A DNA stretch of 64,000 nt, taken from NCBI GenBank assembly GCA_914767715.1, contig OU612071.1, positions 18,162,948-18,226,947 on the forward strand. Direction: 5' to 3'. Made by a program: the position numbers and the translations under genes. Under the pieces are notes generated by a model. That model was not told the DNA's origin. It did not search any database and saw only the letters and a list, made by a program, of their open reading frames with translations. This document shows, piece after piece, positions 50,648 through 62,221 of this stretch. Each line of letters begins with the position of its first letter. Position 1 is the first letter of the stretch. Source of the stretch: Membranipora membranacea. Lineage: Eukaryota > Bryozoa > Gymnolaemata > Cheilostomatida > Membraniporidae.

Positions 50648-53149
50648 TTATTGACAATGTCTAAAGAGAATGTTATAGCTAACGGCCATCATCCCTCCAA
50701 TCATTCCTAAAGCCAGGAACAATGAGGGCATCATCACATCATTATACTGAGCTAGAGCGGGCAGTATCCTACCGAACCCTCCACCAGTCGCTCCTCGGAA
50801 GTGTGCCGGCATCGCCATCTAAAACAAAGTAGTGGAATTTTGATTAAATTTGATTGTGAGACAAATTGGACGGTTTCAACACAAGCTATTACCAGATTAA
50901 TACGCTGTACCATACGAAAGTACAGCCTGGTTTTGTCAAGGTCTACACAACCATATTGTAAACAAAAGTGACACTGTTTGACCAAATTACTTCACTAAAT
51001 CGCACAAGAGGTTTTCGCTAGCCTCATCGAGGACAATGGATCAATATACTTTGCCCACAGGATTATCCCACCCTAAAATGGTATCGAGGCTAGATCTAGG
51101 CAACCCTTCCCCTATAGACCACCAAGGCTTGTTACTGCTGGATACTGCTAGCTCCCCGATGAAAGATGTGACTATTGCCATGTGTCAAATTAGGGCTGGA
51201 CCACGTCCAAAAGAGATTTTTTATAGGCATGCAAGAATTATGCATCTGATAGATGTGCCAAGACAGTAAATAGATATGCGTCATGGTATGAGTATGGTCT
51301 CCGACATGGTAACCAAGGTCAAACTTTCCTAGAGTACTCACCCATCCACCAGAGGCAGCGATCCACTCGTCAAAGAAGTGAGCTCTAAAGTAACAGGTAC
51401 ACCAGTCTATGAGCTCTACTATTCTGCTTGAGTTACACCGTCTCATAGCTATGATCGCCAACTCACTCGTGAATATTATTATCTGTGAAATATAGCAACA
51501 CGATGCCATTATGTTTGATATTGTTATCTGGGTGACTTAAAGCGTGAGTGGAAACTTTAAAAATTAGATTTCACGCCTGAGGTCTTGATAACAGATTTGC
51601 ATGGGTGAGTCTATGAATTTGTTTATGATCCTCAATTAGCAGAATTTGTGTTGTTGTTATATGGGAGCATACACCAACCCGCCATGTCGCAAATATGTTA
51701 AAATGTTGGAACTGTTGTACAAAGGACAGCAAACAGTAAGGCTGACAATAAGAGCCTATCGACCAGTCTCCAGATTTAAATTAATTACTTACACTGAACC
51801 TAGCTAATGTTGCGGCTCTGATTGGGTGGTGAGAGGAAGCGACTCAATGCTACTTTCCTGAAAGTACCTATTGGTACATAATGAATTTCCCACCCAACAG
51901 CCAATCAGATCAGAGACAACACATTGGTTACACTGTACCTCTAACTTACCACGGACAGCCTGCCCCAGTTAACTCTGTGATCTACGAACATCTCATTGAG
52001 TACTCCGTTGTACTGATCTCTGGCCACTTGAGAGTTACACCCAGATATACCCTCAGCTGCATTGTGTATGTGATTTCTGTGTTCTGTGTCCAACATCATG
52101 TGGCATTCTGTGCGGAGAACAAACATAAATGCTAAATACAAACAGGCTATGTCATTAAGTATCAATAAATGTGGGACGGAACAATTTCTCGCTTGTCAAA
52201 GCACAAGTGAAGAAAGGACGGGTTTGTGGTTTGGTGATAATCGTCAGTGTTGCAACGCTTGGTATTCAATGACCGCGTACACCTGATGTTACACAATCTG
52301 AATTCTTCTGATGTAATTTAAAGATATTTACATATTGGGTGTACATTTTTGCAGCTAGTTACCCTTTTTAGTTAGGAGTGAAGTATTTGTGGGCGAAAAA
52401 ATTGACCATTTCACGTCAGCTTGAAATAGCAAAGTTTCAGGCTAGCTAACTTTTCATCAACCTCTACCCTTCATATAGACTCCCTTCACAGTCAGCCCAA
52501 ATTTTGTTCTAGCTAGCATTAAGCCACCCTAAGACTAGCAAGAATAAACTCTAGCTATTATTTACTCCACTAGGATAGTTAAAAAGTAAACATAGCTCAC
52601 CAAACTCCCTGATCTGTCTGACAGCCGGTAGGTCACTCTCATCAAACCTGCTCTGTAGAGATCTGAGAATCTGGGCTCTGTTCCCGTCATAACCAGCCTC
52701 TCTCAGCCTGTCAGAGTGAAACAAAAGTCAATACAAGACCAGCAGATGATATCTTATCTGACTCACCATGGCTTTGAAGCAATCCACACAGTGACAGGGT
52801 ATTATACTTAGATCATAACTTCAATTGAGGTACAAGTTGTACGGTTTGTAGAATGAATACAGTCACTTCCTTTAATCAGGTCAGATGGTCTACTTAATCC
52901 CCCCTCTAAGTTCCCCTATTGCTCAACCAGAGACGCTGACATTGGTGTCCGTGAAATGTGAATACAATCTTTGTAAAATTATTCTCTGCAGATCATCAAC
53001 TAGGCTGTGCTGAATGATAAATGTGGAGTCAGTCATCAAGGTCCCAAAATCCTCAATTTAATCTCATCTTACCGCCCTTTGACATAAGTGATGACCACAT
53101 CCTTGGTGTTAGGTCTGGCTGGAGTGCCTGTTCCTGATCCCGATGCCAT
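50648..53149 (-). CDS. Bcl-2 family protein C (217 aa), most canonical member
   Basis: Exons 53073-53149, 52601-52707, 51950-52107, 51342-51482 and 50648-50818. BH4 (residues about 16-34) is a good match: KDVVITYVKGRLREAGYDG. BH3 position at exon 2/3 reads VRQIREFE, so it is degenerate. BH1 has the textbook NWGR (MFVDHRVNWGRLSV, about 101-114). BH2 is FDEWIAASGGW (151-161), with the intron straight after Trp. The C-terminal anchor at about 189-212 is Met/Leu/Gly-rich and is followed by the short basic end FRHCQ. It is the size and layout of vertebrate pro-survival Bcl-2 proteins. It is the best reference for the cluster. No poly-Gln linker is present. Confidence 0.95.
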
Positions 53150-53596
53150 ATTGTCTTCTCTCCGGATGTTATCCCTCCTCACTTCACAGGCTCCCGCACC
53201 CGCTTTAACCAGACCACTCGGCCACACTGTACCCTACTACTACAACTTAGGCATTGAGATCGAATAAAATTTACGGAATTCTCAACAATCAACTGTTGGA
53301 ATTTACCCAAAGCACATTTTTGATCATATTTAATCCGGCTTGCTTAAATTCCAGCTCAAGCAGTATTATCAAAGTTTCAAAGAATCATCACTTCATCAAG
53401 AACTTGCAGACCAATTATCGACAACTAAAATGCCCAAATGCTGTAATCATAATTGTTATTATTATATAATAGGCGTTTGAATTATATTTTTTGCTTTGTT
53501 TATTGAACCATTATTCGCCAGTCTAGCTGACAGAAGAAAAACAGAGTTGACCCAAAAAGCGATTACTCATGATCGACTCAATACTAATGAATTGTC

Positions 53597-55748
53597 TTAG
53601 TTTAAGTTGGTAGATATCTTAATACTCCAGCAAGTTTTATCAGCCTTTTTTTCCTCAGCTGTAGCTGACGGGGCTGCAGCAGCCTCTTTCTGTTCTTGTG
53701 CAGCCGGAGGCGCTGCCTTTGCGCTTGACGCCGTGGCAGCAACAGCGGCGATGTTTGGTTGGGAAGCTGATATTCCCTGCAGAGTTTTGGATGTTCCCGG
53801 CTGCACATCTATTGCTTCTGATTTAGAGTTAGCGGGCTCCTTGCGCATTACAAAGCCGCTAGGTACTACTTTGGCTGTTGAGGGAGCATCAAAGACAACC
53901 TGAGTGCTGGCAGGCTGCTCAGGCTCCTGTTTAGCCTCATCTTTCTCAGGTTGAGTTTCAGCTACTGGAGCACTCTCTTCCTGTGGCTGTTGGGTTTGCT
54001 GGGGTTGCTGGGGTTGCTGGGGTTGCTGAGACAGTTGTTCACCTATGACTGCCTTTGCTATACTGCCGAGTACACTACCGAGGTTTGCCATGTCTAGTTT
54101 GATCCCCTTGCCCTCACAAGGAGGTTGTTTATCTTTACACTCTGTTTGACACATCATTTCGCACTCAAGGTTGGTCTGCAAAAGAAAGCATTAGTGAGAA
54201 ACTTAGGATGAAGCGAGACATTTTCAAGTCCTAATCTATGTAGTCACTGTAAGAACCGAAAAAGTTTCTTCACATTTAAAAGGATATGCCAAATATCTCA
54301 GTGGAGTGGCAAAATGGCGTTGCCACATATACAACTCTTCTTCCCGAAAGCCCAGACTCATCCAATCACCAGTAGTACTTAGCAATTTGACCTAGCTGCA
54401 GGCAAATCAAAAAGCGAGGACAAGGCCAATTAAGTTTGTTTTGTTTGTGAACAGTTTCCAGCTCTTCAGCAGTAGTTAAAAGTACTCACCCAGCCACCCT
54501 TAGCTTGAACCCAGGCATCGATGTTCTTCTCTCTGAAGTAACAGACACACCACTCTATGAGATCCTGTATTCTCCTTATATTCTCGTGCTCCATGGCATT
54601 CTCAGCTAGTACTCCTGTCACCACCAACAGCTAAACGAAAGAGAGGAAGGAATTTTATAGCTATTCAAATTGTTGAATTGATGTGGCATGGGCAAACAAC
54701 AACGAATCAACAGAATTTCTGTGACAACTATTAGTTTCGGTTGATCATAATTATGAACACTTAGTATATTCTGACTGGCTTTTGAGTGGAATACCAGTTA
54801 TAAATGTCTTGAGCTTAGTTTTACCCTGCCGTTCTTCTATCAATATTTGCAGAAATGAATTCTCACAGTACACCAGATAAATCGCACTCACCATCACGAC
54901 TCGTGACCAGTCGACTTTGTTAAAGATTCGGTTGATTGTTTTGGTGAATCTAAGGAATCCCTCTGATGGTACATTGAGTACTCGGTCATCATTAGTCCAC
55001 ACTGCCTCCTCTATATCCGCTCGGTCACAGTAATCTAAGTTCTTCTCTTCTTTAATATATCAAGGTTAGACAACTTTTTAGACCTATCAGTGTTATATAA
55101 TGTAAGTTATCAATACCTGCACATTTCATCATGCAGTTCAATTAGATTGCAGCTCGAGAAAGAGATGACATTTCATTGTAAAATCTGATAGTTTGAATTG
55201 GAACTAGGGTAACAAGTGAGCGGTGATCTCGCAAATTCTCTCTGAAAACTAACCATATTCCAAGATGGTGTTGATGAAACAATGCTCATCGTAGTTGACA
55301 GGCGTCTCCAAGCGAGCCAGCGCTTGTCTCAACAGGGTGTTATATTTGTTACGCTGCAATCTGCAAGAAAAATTATCACAATGTATGAGAGTAAGCTTTA
55401 AATTAAAATGAAAGCAGATCGATAACAACTACTAACTGTAAGTTTGCCATGGGAAAAATTCAGCGAAAGATTTGGTGAGATAACTCGACCATCATTTAGA
55501 ACGGTAGGGATTAAGATGGGGCTATTACATCAATATTTATTAGTACGAAAGAATAGATGATAATGGACAACACAAAAGATGAATGTTTGTGTATGCAAAT
55601 GGTAACTGAACTGAAAACTGAAAAAGTGGAACACTAAGTACTAGCAGTTGAACAATCTAACTTACCTCCTTCTGACGAGGGCTACGATGATATCTCTGAG
55701 TCCTGGCTCTGGTTTGTTCTGATTGCAATCGCCTCTGACACCAGCCAT
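53597..55748 (-). CDS. Bcl-2 family protein D with low-complexity tail (355 aa)
   Basis: Exons 55666-55748, 55254-55360, 54892-55049, 54490-54630 and 53597-54175. BH4-like RDIIVALVRRRLQ; BH3 region NTILEYEE; BH1 RIFNKVDWSRVVM (DWSR for NWGR); BH2 DAWVQAKGGW. The last exon codes 192 residues in place of the anchor: a Cys cluster (CEMMCQTECKD...PPC), an amphipathic LGSVLGSIAKAVIG, a (QQP)n run, Glu/Pro-rich and Ala-rich stretches, and the end TCWSIKISTNLN. No C-terminal hydrophobic anchor is seen, so membrane location is doubtful. The exon 3 acceptor is a tandem NAGNAG (55047-55052), which would allow 3 nt alternative splicing. Confidence 0.9.
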
Positions 55749-56162
55749 GATTTCTTTTGCTTATTTTTTTGTTTTTTTTGTACTAAAAAGTTATTTTTGT
55801 TTGAAACAGGCGCACGGTTCAGGGCTTAAACTTCAATTGAATTGCTGTGACGTCACAGCATAAATTGTTGACATTCCAGCGTTGAGTTGTGTGTACTTAT
55901 GGTCAAAAACAAAACTTGATGACAGACAACTTCCAATTTAATGTCTGTGAAACTGCTCATTATCAGAACCGTTGTATGATGCTATTTTGATTATTATACG
56001 GGTTATTAATCAATAACAATTTTTGAGCGACCCCTTAAAACCCAAATCCTCGAATAATGAAACACTGCAAACTATCTGTTGTGTTGCATTCTAAATAATT
56101 AGTTAACCACACATTTATCACTGGGGTTTTCTCCACCACATTCTTCACTTCATTTAATTATC

Positions 56163-56250
56163 ATGAAAGAGCTCATGGAGACTACACATCATGATAGAGC
56201 TCATAGAGACTACACATCATGATAGAGCTCATAGAGACTACACGTCATGA
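56163..56250. repeat. 28 bp tandem repeat, 3 units
   Basis: Unit ATGATAGAGCTCATAGAGAC plus TACACATC, three copies with two or three differences, each with a GAGCTC palindrome. Confidence 0.95.
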
Positions 56251-56325
56251 AACTAAGATACAACCAAGGTCTATTGAAATGGCTATATAATCAGATTATA
56301 AACTAAATCTGTTGAACAGGGGGAC

Positions 56326-56497
56326 TTTTAATTAAACTGAACGATGCTATTTCAACCAAAATATATGGTTATCAAATTAGGCGAAAAAGTTCAAACACAA
56401 TGAGTGAGCGATTTGTTATCGGTCCTCTAGCAGGCATTACTCGCCAAGCAATGACAATCAGATATGGATTTTGGCGGTTTTCAATTCAAAGACCCCG
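56326..56497. mobile_element. Decayed small MITE copy
   Basis: The ends GGGGGACTTTTAATTAAAC and TTTTCAATTCAAAGACCCC are loosely inverted. It shares ATGAGTGAGCGATTTG and TTTTGGCGGTTTTC with the copy at 45838. Confidence 0.5.
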
Positions 56498-56754
56498 TAT
56501 ATAGTGTTACTGGAATCAATCAGGGACAGAAGTTGTAACGCTCCTACTACTACTAGGACAGCGTCACCCCATCAGACTATAGCCCTACTTCTTTAGCGAC
56601 TATTCAGAACAAGGCGATAATACTGTTATACTGATTTTTATTTGTTTTATAAACAGTAAAATCTTTCTTCCTTCAACCTAAGGTCTCTGATTGTAAATCA
56701 TATAATATGAGCTAAAAAAAGGAGCCGCTTAGTCATTGCTCAAAGAAGTGAGTC

Positions 56755-59700
56755 TTAGCGAGACCCCAATTTTATCTTAATTCTCCATATTGAAGAGTTT
56801 TCAAGCTCCTCCGCAAAATCTTTGAACACGTTCACTTCTTTCTTGAGATTTTTGATTGGATCCTGACTTAGTTCTTCCTCTGGTATCTGCGTGCCTTCCT
56901 CAGTGAATCTGTCAGCCTCAGACTTAGCCATCCTAAGCTGGGAAGACTTGACTATCGTTGGTTTGACTTGCGACGAACTGTTATCTGTCGTGGATTTAGT
57001 ACTGCTTTGGCTCACGGTTTGCTTGAGTTTTGATGGAGATGGCGCTCCGAGCTGACTCACATCCGATTTCTTCAATTCCACACCCTACAACACATGCCAA
57101 GTTCAGCCGTCATTTTATGTTTACATAAGCTGCAAACATGCTCATGATGCTCAAAATTATGTGACACACTAATAACTTGTGATTGCTATTAGATGGCAGC
57201 ATACAAACAGTTTTAGAGGGGGGGCATTGGGGGCCGTCACATGGGGACAAGAGTCTGGGGGACTCAGACTAACAAACAGTGGTTCTCTTAATCATTCTAT
57301 CAATCATTTATCCCTTCAATGATGAATAATACTTACATGTACTGGACAACATGTGTCAGGTTCTACTCTCGGGAGACCTTTGGAGGACTGAGTAAGTCTT
57401 GTTGATGGTCCATTACCATCTGCCTCTGACGGTGTGGTCACTACATACTTTACTCCAGACCTTGCTGCTGTCCTACTGATATCTTTTTGTAGGTTGAGAA
57501 GGGAGCCACTGATAGTCTCATCTATTGCAGGCTCGGATAGGATATCTTTGATCAGCAGATCGATTTCTGCCGCTGGATCCTGCTCTGGCTTACTTGAAGT
57601 CGCTATTGGTTGACCAAAATCTTGTTGCTGGCTTTGCGACAGGTTAACCCCCTGCTCCTGACTGGCTGCTCCGATCCTTTGCTGTTGATTGGAAGATGTA
57701 TTCACAACCTGCTGCTGACTTGACATGGCAAAGTCCTGTTTTTGACTGACTTGACTGAAAGCCTGTTGTTGACTTTTAGGCATACTGATTCCTTGCTGCT
57801 GTTGGCTGGCTGCCCCAAAGCTATGCTGCTGTTGGCTTGATGCACCAAATCCTTGGGACTGATTTTTAGTCATATTCACTCCCTGCTGACTAGGAATTGT
57901 TGAATCCTGCTGTTGACTGGGCTGACTGAAGCCTTGTTGTTGACTGGGCTGACTGAAGCCCTGTTGTTGACCAGGCTGACTGAAGGCCTGTTGTTGACTG
58001 GGCTGACTGTGGCCCTGTTGTTGACTGGGCTGACTGAAGCCCTGTTGTTGACTGGGCTGACTGGAGCCCTGTTGTTGACTGGGCTGACTCATGCCCTGTT
58101 GTTGACTGGGTTGACTGAAGCCCTGCTGTTGACTAAACTGACTGAGGCCCTGTTGTTGACTGAGCTGACTGAAGCCCTGTTGTTGACTTTTAGGCATATT
58201 GATTCCCTGCTGCTGTTGACTGGCTGCCCCGAAGCCTTGCTGCTGTTGGCTTGCTGCACCAAATCCTTGGGACTGATTTTTAGTCATGTTCACGCCTTGC
58301 TGGCTCGGAATCGTGAAACCCTGTTGTTGACCGGGCTGACTGAAGGCCTGCTGTTGACTGGGCTGACTGAGGCCCTGTTGTAGACTGGGCTGACTAAAGC
58401 CCTGTTGTTGGCTGGCCTGAATCAAGCCCTGTTGTTGACTTTTAGGCATATTGATTCCCTGCTGTTGCTGGCTGGCTGCCCCAAAGCCTTGCTGTTGGCT
58501 TCCCTGATTAAAACTTGGCTGCTGGCTGGGGCTGGCAAAATCTTGCTGTTTGCTTGCCTGATCAAAGCCTTTCTGCTGGCTAGGAATGGAGAAATCTTGC
58601 TGTTTGCTTGCTTGACCAAACCCTTGCTGTTGACTAGCTGCGTTGATGCCCTGTTGCTGACTTGCTATGTCAAAGCCCTGCTGTTGACTAACTGCGTTGA
58701 ATCCTTGTTGGCTTTGTTGCTGCCCTTGCCCACCGTTATGCTGTTGTTGACTGACAAATCCAACCGCCTGGAGATGACTGTTTCCTCCAATACATTGCTG
58801 CTGACTGACCATTCCAGTACCATGCTGTTTGCTGGCCACTCCTGATCCAACCATATGACTGGCACCTCCAACTAGCATACTCTGCTCTATTCTTGCCGGA
58901 TTTGGCATACTGTAGTCTAGCCTTGCAGGTTGTCGCATACTCATGTCTGTTCGTACTGGTCCAGGTATACTTGAGTCATACTTGGCTGGACGTACCATAA
59001 GTTGATCCTGCATTATTCTTGGTGCTGGCATGCTCACCTCTTGTCTAACTGGAGTTGGAGTAAAGGCACCTCCTCTGACTGGGCTAGAAAGTGCTACTTC
59101 TGGTGGCAACTGCGGTTGCTGGGGTTGAGGTGCAGATGGTGCCGTGCTGATGTTGCCCTTCACCCTTATGTCATTATTCTCTTCCCTTCCTTCGTTTGGA
59201 ATCTCCTGCTCAGTAGCTGAAAAGTCTATGTTAGGAGCGTCAGCATTTCCCTGTTCATTAACTGGGTATGATGAAGGCTCCATAAAGACGTCATTATCTT
59301 GCTGGCGTTGTGTTTGGGCAGGGTTTTGTGAAGAGTTCTTCAGTTGCACCAGTACTTCCTACAATAATTTAGGAGACAGGCAGGTCATCTTTGGGATGGA
59401 AACATTCCAGCAAATGTTATTGGCTTATGACTTGTGGCTATGACTTTGAATTACAAACAAACTTGTCTACAGTCATTGGTTTGGGCTGCACTGCTTTCTA
59501 ATCTTGTGAGGCTGTCAGGGACATCAGTTTCTTTGTGCTCTTACCATTGTTGTTCCAATAACTAATTGTAAACTCACCCAGCCGCCCTTAGCTTCTATCC
59601 AAGCATCAATAAAGTAATGTCTGAAGTAGTCTCGGCTCCATATCAGGTACTCCTTTACCTCCCATGTGTGACTGAAACTCAGAGCTCTCTCAGCAAGGGC

Positions 59701-61658
59701 TGCCACAATCACTGCAACCTACAACACATCAGAAGCATGTCAATCATCACAATGGGTAGCTACACTCAATACGACTGCAAAGTCAGAAGAAGCTTGTCAG
59801 TCAGGTCTTCACTGGTATTCCAATAAATTCCAATAAAGGGGGTAAAGGTTGATCCGTTTTTGTCCTCATGCTGCAAAAGTTTTATTCGAGAGGCGTAAAA
59901 TCTTTGTTTCTTGATTTTGCAATACCACCCCCATTATATCGGTTCTGCCTGACTAACCAATGACCTCCCAATGTAGGGAGTCCATTGATAGGATAGATAA
60001 AGAAACAGGAATCATCCTGGCAAATTTTCAGCTCTTTCTCTCAACCAGATTCATACTCACCATCACAATCTTACTCCAGTCAATAGTTTTTTCGCTGAAA
60101 ATCTTCTCATCCAGCAGCTGATTAAAGTTTTTCTGTCTGCAGGGCACTGTCTGGTTGAGGTCTCTCTTGAATTGTTCTACCACAGCTACATTCCTGTAGT
60201 CACAAAGTAGCTCTGTCTCTACAATATATAGAAATGATCCACTATCTGGTGACTTTTGACTTAGAAATAATGATTGAATTTCTTTGGCCGAAAATTTCCA
60301 ACCAAGGCCCCTGACGGCAGTGACAGCACCATCATTATTTAAATGAAAATTTAAAAACAAACTGTGTTTTAAGAATAAGCAAGCCCTTTGTGGTTGATAA
60401 AACACAGGGTGCTGGGTAATGCTTATGCTTTTTTTCTGAATATCACCCTACAGCACTATATTAGCCTGAAACCAATCACCTATCTTTGATGCCTGTAGCA
60501 CCATCTGACTCTATCACGAAGCCGAAAGGCCGTTAAGTGGCAGTCTATTGGGATAGGCTGACAAGACTGTAGGTTCATGATGAAGTTTAGAGTGAGAATA
60601 TGAGTCTGAGCCCACAGACATACTGACACAACATCAGCAGAGAGGGCCTACTTAGACATTAGTACTCACCAAACTCTCTCAGTACTTGTCCTAGGTTAGT
60701 ACCGGAATGGTCTACCTGTATGCACAGACCTGGCCCTGTGTACCAGCCACAGTTAGCCTGCGTCAACCTGCAAATAAAATTATAAAATATATAATAATAT
60801 ACCTTTTATTTTCTATTCAGTGCCCCATTCGAGACCAATGGGATGACACAACTCATCTATTTAGCACACCCTCGAACTAGGTAAGGGTGGGCAAGCTGGG
60901 TTTATTTATGTATGAAGAGCTCACTTCCATTAGCAGCATGGGTAGTGACCGGAATTCGAACCCGCAACTCTCAGATTGAGACGCCCGAACCCCAACCACT
61001 ACACCATCCTGCCACCCAATACATAGAACACACACACAAGCTACAAAAGTTACCAATGTCACTGTAATGAATTATATGAGTCCAACATGGTACAGCAAGT
61101 CAGGTAAGTATACGTAAGGCTGGTATGGTCTAGGCTGATGCTAGCCAGTCTTGACAAGCTTTGTTTTGTGGGGGGGGGGGGGGGGGAAGGGGGAACCCAC
61201 AACAAATGTTTATTGTAATAGGGTAAGTAAAATTATGTCTGCTGGATGATAGTGGTCTAAGCATCAATCGAAAATCAAATATTTTGCAGAGCTTTCCACG
61301 TTGTATTGATCAGGTGTACCTACCTTTGTTTGGTGTGTGACGCGATGACATCCCATGTCGTGGCCTGCTGTTGCATCATTTTCTTCTCGTGATTTAAGCT
61401 TTGTCTCCCCTGAAAACTATTCAATATGGTGGATTCTTCCCTCAATGTTGATGGCTTCCTGAATGATTTGTCCCTTGTCACTTGTGCCTTCCTCACGTGG
61501 TGGTCTGTGCAGATGTTGCCTGCCTTCAATCCCTGATAGATCCCTGCTCTATGATGCGTATTAATACACCACCTATACCACCTGTGATCTAAACCATCGC
61601 CTACTTTTTGTCTGTTAGTAGTGTACACGGGACTCCTGTGATGATTGAATGAGTTCAT
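56755..61658 (-). CDS. Giant Bcl-2 family protein E with Gln-rich repeat tail (~1027 aa)
   Basis: Six exons: 61324-61658, 60670-60767, 60061-60218, 59578-59718, 57337-59358 and 56755-57084; all phases fit. Residues 1-111 are a basic N-terminus (a later Met near residue 93 is also possible). The Bcl-2 core follows: BH3-position VLREFE, BH1 IFSEKTIDWSKIVM (185-197), BH2 DAWIEAKGGW (235-244) with the conserved intron. Exon 5 adds 674 residues: an acidic/Pro part with PxR-type repeats (PAR-x-D-x-SMP), then about 400 residues of S-Q-Q-Q-G-F-S-Q-P repeats. Exon 6 adds a Ser/Lys-rich end closing in SSIWRIKIKLGSR. No membrane anchor is seen. The tail is prion-like in composition. A fusion of unrelated genes is unlikely, because exon 5 keeps the same start point and phase as in the paralogues. 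Confidence 0.88.
57895..58445. repeat. 27 bp coding minisatellite in Bcl-2 gene E
   Basis: The unit codes for the nine residues G-F-S-Q-P-S-Q-Q-Q. On the + strand it reads CTGTTGTTGACTGGGCTGAC plus TGAAGCC. Many near-identical units lie at 57900-58200 and again at 58320-58440. Two longer blocks around AASQQQQGINMPKSQQQ (58190 and 58440) and 'NMTKNQSQGFGA' (57840 and 58260) are also repeated, so a larger unit has duplicated as well. Confidence 0.95.
60885..61020 (-). mobile_element. tRNA-derived SINE in intron 1 of Bcl-2 gene E
   Basis: On the minus strand it reads GGCAGGATGGTGTAGTGGTT (box A), then a TCTCAATCTGAGA anticodon-like stem-loop, and box B GGGTTCGAATTCC. A short body follows, ending in AT-rich sequence (CATACATAAATAAA). 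It is short and may be a truncated copy. Confidence 0.7.
61169..61186. repeat. Poly-G run
   Basis: A G-run of about 17-18 bases in intron 1 of gene E, a few hundred bases from the exon 1 donor. Confidence 0.9.
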
Positions 61659-62221
61659 GATTGTCTACATTGTCTGAGCGCAACGTAGCGAGGGAGGCAA
61701 CTTGCAACTTGACCTGGTTTAAAGTACATCTATCCATTTAGAGATGGATGAGTGCTTCGCCGCTAGATAAGAAAATATTTTGATTGTGTCATTTAAAAAG
61801 GGCGAAAGAATAGTAAAGCCGTCACACTCTTTACCATTCTTTCACCCCTCTTAAATGACTCAATCAAAATATTTTCTTAGCTGACAAGACTTTAGAAGTT
61901 TTGGAACCTGCATAGGGTTTGAAAACGGGTTTCATTTTATGGTAGACACGCATAGAGATGTACAACTACAACTATCTCAACTATCTCAGATAAAAGGAGG
62001 AAAAATTAGGCCTTCTCTCTCACACTTTATTCTGTAATCATATTAAAATATAAAATATATCACCGTTTATTACTTTTTACCAACACAGTGAAAGGAAGAA
62101 AGCAAATTGTTACCCACTTCTTTTGCAATTACACTTTTTTTCAAACACAGTTACAACAAATTATGAGGACACAATGATGACAATTACACAGCATCCCAGT
62201 GTTCAGATGTAGCCTTTTAAC
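61659..62221. other. Spacer between Bcl-2 genes E and F
   Basis: This is the upstream region of gene E. Its main structure is the inverted repeat at 61768-61879. Confidence 0.5.
61768..61879. repeat. Inverted repeat, 51 bp arms, 10 nt loop
   Basis: Arms 61768-61818 (TAAGAAAATATTTTGATTG...) and 61829-61879 are inverted copies with few mismatches. It lies about 110 bp upstream of the start codon of gene E, so it is either a tiny foldback element or a cruciform-prone promoter feature. Confidence 0.8.

Larger units (their letters stand above)
55749..56754. other. Spacer between Bcl-2 genes D and E
   Basis: It holds a 28 bp tandem repeat (56163-56250) and a decayed MITE (56326-56497) of the same family as the one in gene B. 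No gene supported. Confidence 0.55.

Noticed and set aside
57913-58845. Long plus-strand open frames rich in Leu/Thr (LLLTGLTEA repeats)
   Set aside because: They are the antisense shadow of the 27 bp Gln-rich minisatellite in Bcl-2 gene E; no start context, splice sites or family features.
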